Shown piece by piece: positions 15,599 through 17,979 of a stretch of 17,979 nt of DNA. The stretch is taken from assembly GCA_021784535.1 (NCBI GenBank), contig JAJYHW010000070.1, positions 1 through 17,979 of the forward strand. The letters run 5' to 3'. The position numbers were made by a program, and so were the translations under genes. Each line of letters starts with the position of its first letter. Position 1 is the first letter of the stretch. The notes beneath the pieces are model-generated. The model was not told the DNA's origin and searched no databases. It was given only the letters and a program-made list of their open reading frames with translations. Source of the DNA: a bacterium (lineage in GTDB: Bacteria; Patescibacteriota; Microgenomatia; Levybacterales; UBA12049).

Positions 15599-16420
15599 CT
15601 ACTTCGTCAGGATTTCGTGGATTTGTTTTAATTTCTCTGTCGTAACATCAGGTGTTCCTTTCATAATTAAAGTAACCCTGGCAAGTTTGCTTGACTGAAA
15701 AATTTGTACTCTGTCAAACGTATATTTCTCTTCTATCTCTTTTGCCATCTGATCCTGTTCAGGAATCCATAGCTGATCTTTTGGAGCCGGTGGTTCTTTT
15801 TTCTGCACCTCTCCTTTTACTTTACGTGCCAATTCCTCTGTCTGACGAACTGTATAATTGTCGCGAAGAATTGTCTTAAAGACATCCAACATCAACTTTG
15901 TATCTCCAAGAGACAACAACGGCCTTACATGACCTTCTGTGATGACTCCAGCAACCAACGCGTCTTTGATAGCATCAGGCAGAGAAAGCAAGCGGATAGT
16001 ATTGGAAACTGCCGGGACACTTTTTCCGACTCTTTTTGCAACCTCTGTCGTTCCGAGACCAAATTCATCGATCAATCTTCGATACGCAAGAGCTTTTTCA
16101 ATAGGATTCAAATCTTCTCTCTGCACATTCTCAACGATGGACATTTCAAGCATCTGCTGAGGAGTTGTTATTTTGACAACAACAGGGACATGCTCTAAAC
16201 CGAGTACTTTTGCAGCGCGCCATCGGCGTTCTCCTGCAATAATTTGATAACCTGCAGGTGTTTTTGCCACTACTATTGGCTCAAGAATTCCCTGTTCACG
16301 AATTGATTCAACAAGATCTGTTAAAGAATCAGGAGTAATTACCCCACGAGGCTGAAGAGGATTTGACTGCAGCTGATTTGTCTCAAGTTCGTATATTTTG
16401 TCGCTGGCTAAATTATCCAT
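15599..16420 (-). CDS. parB: ParB-family chromosome partition protein
   Basis: The 273-residue protein has the ParB layout. The N-terminal ParB/Srx domain holds GERRWRA (63-69) and ENVQREDLNPIEKA (97-110), the motifs for CTP and parS binding. A helix-turn-helix follows at about 119-147 (EVAKRVGKSVPAVSNTIRLLSLP), then ITEGHVRPLLSL, which replaces the usual GHARALL. The end (about 225-273) would be the dimerisation domain. ParB binds parS centromere sites, spreads as a CTP-gated clamp and recruits SMC and ParA. No parA is in the window, although parB usually follows parA. Here parB overlaps the 3' end of rpmA by 8 bp and has GAGGT 6 nt before its ATG, so it is cotranscribed and translationally coupled with a ribosomal protein gene. 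Confidence 0.94.
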   Translation of the reverse strand: MDNLASDKIYELETNQLQSNPLQPRGVITPDSLTDLVESIREQGILEPIVVAKTPAGYQIIAGERRWRAAKVLGLEHVPVVVKITTPQQMLEMSIVENVQREDLNPIEKALAYRRLIDEFGLGTTEVAKRVGKSVPAVSNTIRLLSLPDAIKDALVAGVITEGHVRPLLSLGDTKLMLDVFKTILRDNYTVRQTEELARKVKGEVQKKEPPAPKDQLWIPEQDQMAKEIEEKYTFDRVQIFQSSKLARVTLIMKGTPDVTTEKLKQIHEILTK

Positions 16421-16664
16421 TGGTTACCTCAATATACTTTTTTCCTTTAAGAGTTTTGAAATTCACAAATCCTTCCTGTATTGCAAATAATGTGAAGTCT
16501 TTTCCTGTTGCAACACCTGCTCCTGCATTAAATTTCGATCCCTTTTGTCTCACAATAATATTGCCCTGCTCAGCGTACGCACCGCCATACATTTTGACTC
16601 CACGGCGCTTTGGTCGTGAATCTCTATTTCCTTTTACTGATCCTTGTGCTTTTGTATGTGCCAT
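16413..16664 (-). CDS. rpmA: Ribosomal protein bL27
   Basis: The 83-residue protein begins MAHTKAQGSVKGNRDSRPKR and continues with RGVKMYGGAYAEQGNIIVRQKG and GAGVATGKDFTLFAIQEG, the standard bL27 sequence of the large subunit near the peptidyl-transferase centre. It lacks the N-terminal extension that Firmicutes cleave off. Length is normal. It follows rplU on the same strand after a 166-bp gap with its own promoter, and its stop overlaps the start of parB. No Shine-Dalgarno is seen; the bases before the ATG are AATTGAATAT. Confidence 0.97.
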   Translation of the reverse strand: MAHTKAQGSVKGNRDSRPKRRGVKMYGGAYAEQGNIIVRQKGSKFNAGAGVATGKDFTLFAIQEGFVNFKTLKGKKYIEVTNG

Positions 16665-16686
16665 ATATTCAATTTAGTTACGCTTA

Positions 16687-16719
16687 TGAAAACTAGACAT
16701 ATTCTATATTTAGTTTTCA
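16687..16719. repeat. 9-bp inverted repeat centred on the rpmA -10 box
   Basis: TGAAAACTA (16687-16695) and TAGTTTTCA (16711-16719) are perfect inverted arms 15 bp apart, and the -10 hexamer lies in the middle. One arm falls in the -10/-35 spacer and the other covers the expected transcription start, so the hairpin cannot form in the mRNA. It is more likely a DNA operator for a dimeric regulator. Confidence 0.5.
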
Positions 16720-16729
16720 CAAATGTCAA
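16701..16729 (-). promoter_or_regulatory. Promoter of rpmA-parB operon
   Basis: A perfect TTGACA (16724-16729), 17 bp and TAGAAT (16701-16706) lie 36 nt before the rpmA ATG, giving a leader of about 29 nt. It is the best-formed sigma70-like promoter in the window and the one with the longest leader. Confidence 0.75.
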
Positions 16730-16830
16730 CTGTTTGTAAGTATCTGGTATAAAGTATCATGTATTACGTAGATAATTCGTGAATAAAAATATAATGTATA
16801 TACTTAATACTTGCTACCAAATGCTTAATA

Positions 16831-17175
16831 CTATTTTGTTGGGGCAGTTCTTTTCTCGACTTTGCCGGCCAAACTGCTAATCTTAATTCTGGTTAATTGT
16901 GCACGAAAACCCTGCACTTTCCGATAGCGTGCTTTTGCTTTAAATTTTGCAACACGAATTTTGTCTCCTTTTACTTGTTCCAGAACTTTTGCAATAACTA
17001 CTGTATCCTTGAGATATGGTGTGCCAACGTGAATCGAATCACCGTCAACTGTTAACAAAACTTTGTCGAGCGTATAATTTGCGCCTGATTCTGCCTCAAT
17101 TTTATCAATCTCGAGAACTTGGCCTTCAATAACTTTGTACTGCTTTCCCCCGCTTGTTACCACTGCGTATTTCAT
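16831..17175 (-). CDS. rplU: Ribosomal protein bL21
   Basis: The 114-residue protein begins MKYAVVTSGGKQYKVIEGQVLEI, the hallmark bL21 start, then has KVLLTVDGDSIHVGTPYL and KFKAKARYRKVQGFRAQLTRIKI, the basic 23S rRNA-binding stretch. It is about ten residues longer than the usual 100-105, because of a basic tail (GKVEKRTAPTK). It precedes rpmA as in most bacteria, but the small cysteine protease gene often found between them is absent. An extended -10 ends 6 nt before its ATG, so it is predicted to be leaderless, which leaves no 5' leader for feedback control. Confidence 0.96.
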   Translation of the reverse strand: MKYAVVTSGGKQYKVIEGQVLEIDKIEAESGANYTLDKVLLTVDGDSIHVGTPYLKDTVVIAKVLEQVKGDKIRVAKFKAKARYRKVQGFRAQLTRIKISSLAGKVEKRTAPTK

Positions 17176-17181
17176 AGATAC

Positions 17182-17190
17182 ATTATACCA
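17182..17190 (-). promoter_or_regulatory. Extended -10 promoter of rplU, leaderless
   Basis: TGGTATAAT on the minus strand is a TGN-extended perfect -10 box, 6 nt before the ATG at 17175. It lies in the 21-bp gap after the rodA stop. No clear -35 is present. Confidence 0.7.
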
Positions 17191-17196
17191 AACTCT

Positions 17197-17979
17197 TCAT
17201 CGTATTTCCAGCACGTTTTTATGTTTCTCGTTGGCATTCATCGAAGATAATAAGCCGAGGAAAATAAAATTAGAAAGTAATGAACTTCCACCGAAGGAAA
17301 CAAAAGGAAGTGGTACACCCACAATAGGCATAATTCCCAAATTCATACCAATATTGACAAAAGCCGGAATGAGAAAAAATCCAAAAGCACACGCTGCGAA
17401 AATTCTGACAAAACGATCATCGCTCTGGCTAAAAATAAGAAAAATACGATAACATAAAAAAAGTAATGCGGCAACCACCAGCAAAGATCCAACAAAACCC
17501 AGTCCTTCCGCAATTGTCGCGAAAATAAAATCAGTCTGACGTTCGGGAAGAAAGCGTAAGCCTGATTGCGTCCCTTCAGACAATCCCTTACCAAAGAACG
17601 CGCCGGAACCGACAGCGATAAGCGCTTGGATACTATTATAAGAAACTCCCAACGGATCTGCCTGCGGATTAAGAAACGTCAGGATTCTGTTTCGCTGATA
17701 TTCATGCAATTTTGTCCAAATTACAGGCATAAGGATGACAACAGGCAAAAAAAGTAAACCAAACCAGCGAAATGGATATCCACCGATCATCAAGGCAAAC
17801 AACGCTACCAGAAGATATATCAGCGCGCTTCCCAAATCAGGTTGAAAATAAACAAGAAAAAATACAGGCAGAACAAAAAATATTGCCAAAAAAAATGATT
17901 TCAAAGAAGCAGTCGGACGTTCAGCAAGCATCGAAGCAAAAATAACTGCAAGAAAAGGTTTGAGAATTTCAGAAAACTG
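17197..17979 (-). CDS. rodA: RodA-type SEDS peptidoglycan polymerase, 5' end missing
   Basis: About 260 C-terminal residues are visible and the reading frame is open to the window edge (QFSEILKPFLAV...), so the start lies outside; an internal ATG at 17931 is not the start. SEDS proteins polymerise lipid II into glycan strands together with a class B PBP. The segments FQPDLGSALI, LNPQADPLGVSYNSIQ, GTQSGLRFLPERQTDFIFA and VGVPLPFVSFGGSSLL are characteristic. The form GTQSxLxFLPERxTDF matches RodA (elongation) better than FtsW (division). At least six membrane spans remain. The protein stops with TGA in KNVLEIR, a normal end point for the family. It may be cotranscribed with rplU, 21 nt downstream, although rplU has its own -10. 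Confidence 0.92.
   Translation of the reverse strand, partial: QFSEILKPFLAVIFASMLAERPTASLKSFFLAIFFVLPVFFLVYFQPDLGSALIYLLVALFALMIGGYPFRWFGLLFLPVVILMPVIWTKLHEYQRNRILTFLNPQADPLGVSYNSIQALIAVGSGAFFGKGLSEGTQSGLRFLPERQTDFIFATIAEGLGFVGSLLVVAALLFLCYRIFLIFSQSDDRFVRIFAACAFGFFLIPAFVNIGMNLGIMPIVGVPLPFVSFGGSSLLSNFIFLGLLSSMNANEKHKNVLEIR

Noticed and set aside
16363..16677. Plus-strand open frame over parB and rpmA
   Set aside because: It is antisense to rpmA and the start of parB, which are certain.
17197..17199. UGA read as glycine, as in Gracilibacteria
   Set aside because: TGA ends rodA at a normal C-terminus and ends the methyltransferase gene in an ATGA coupling; no conserved Gly falls on TGA.

Overview
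The window looks like a piece of a small, AT-rich genome from an uncultivated bacterium, most likely a Patescibacteria (CPR) member close to Microgenomates. This lineage call is an inference. It rests on compact genes, very short gaps, a tRNA gene without encoded CCA, many diverged one-gene glycosyltransferases, and a rodA-rplU-rpmA-parB block. TGA, TAA and TAG all act as stops, so the standard bacterial code fits and the UGA-glycine code of Gracilibacteria does not.

Region 1 (1 to about 14,733) is a surface-glycan island. In order it holds: a GT2 glycosyltransferase cut by the left edge (-); a GT2 fused to a GT-C membrane glycosyltransferase (-); an FkbM-like methyltransferase (+); a GT4 (-); a TylCIII/NovU-type sugar C-methyltransferase (+); a Wzx-like flippase and a GT2 (-); a GT4 and a SAM methyltransferase overlapping by 4 bp (-); a large secreted protein with a lectin-like domain and a C39-like protease domain (+); and three small GT2 genes (-, +, -). 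Genes often switch strand one by one, and convergent pairs touch or overlap at their 3' ends. Together they would build, methylate and export a surface polysaccharide or glycolipid. No nucleotide-sugar synthesis genes are present.

Region 2 (14,803 to 15,523) has tRNA-Val(CAC) on the minus strand and signal peptidase I (lepB) on the plus strand. Their divergent promoters share one -35 box.

Region 3 (15,599 to 17,979, all minus) is housekeeping: the 3' part of rodA, rplU (bL21), rpmA (bL27) and parB, with parB overlapping rpmA by 8 bp.

The most striking signal is regulatory. A recognisable -10 box lies only 5 to 11 nt upstream of the likely start codon of many genes, so their mRNAs should be leaderless or nearly so. 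Several divergent promoters are physically superimposed, and one pair is almost perfectly symmetric. These short spacings also correct several start codons: in three genes an upstream in-frame ATG lies inside the -10 box itself. No gene-free stretch exceeds 300 bases, and there is no CRISPR array, insertion sequence, rRNA or obvious intrinsic terminator.
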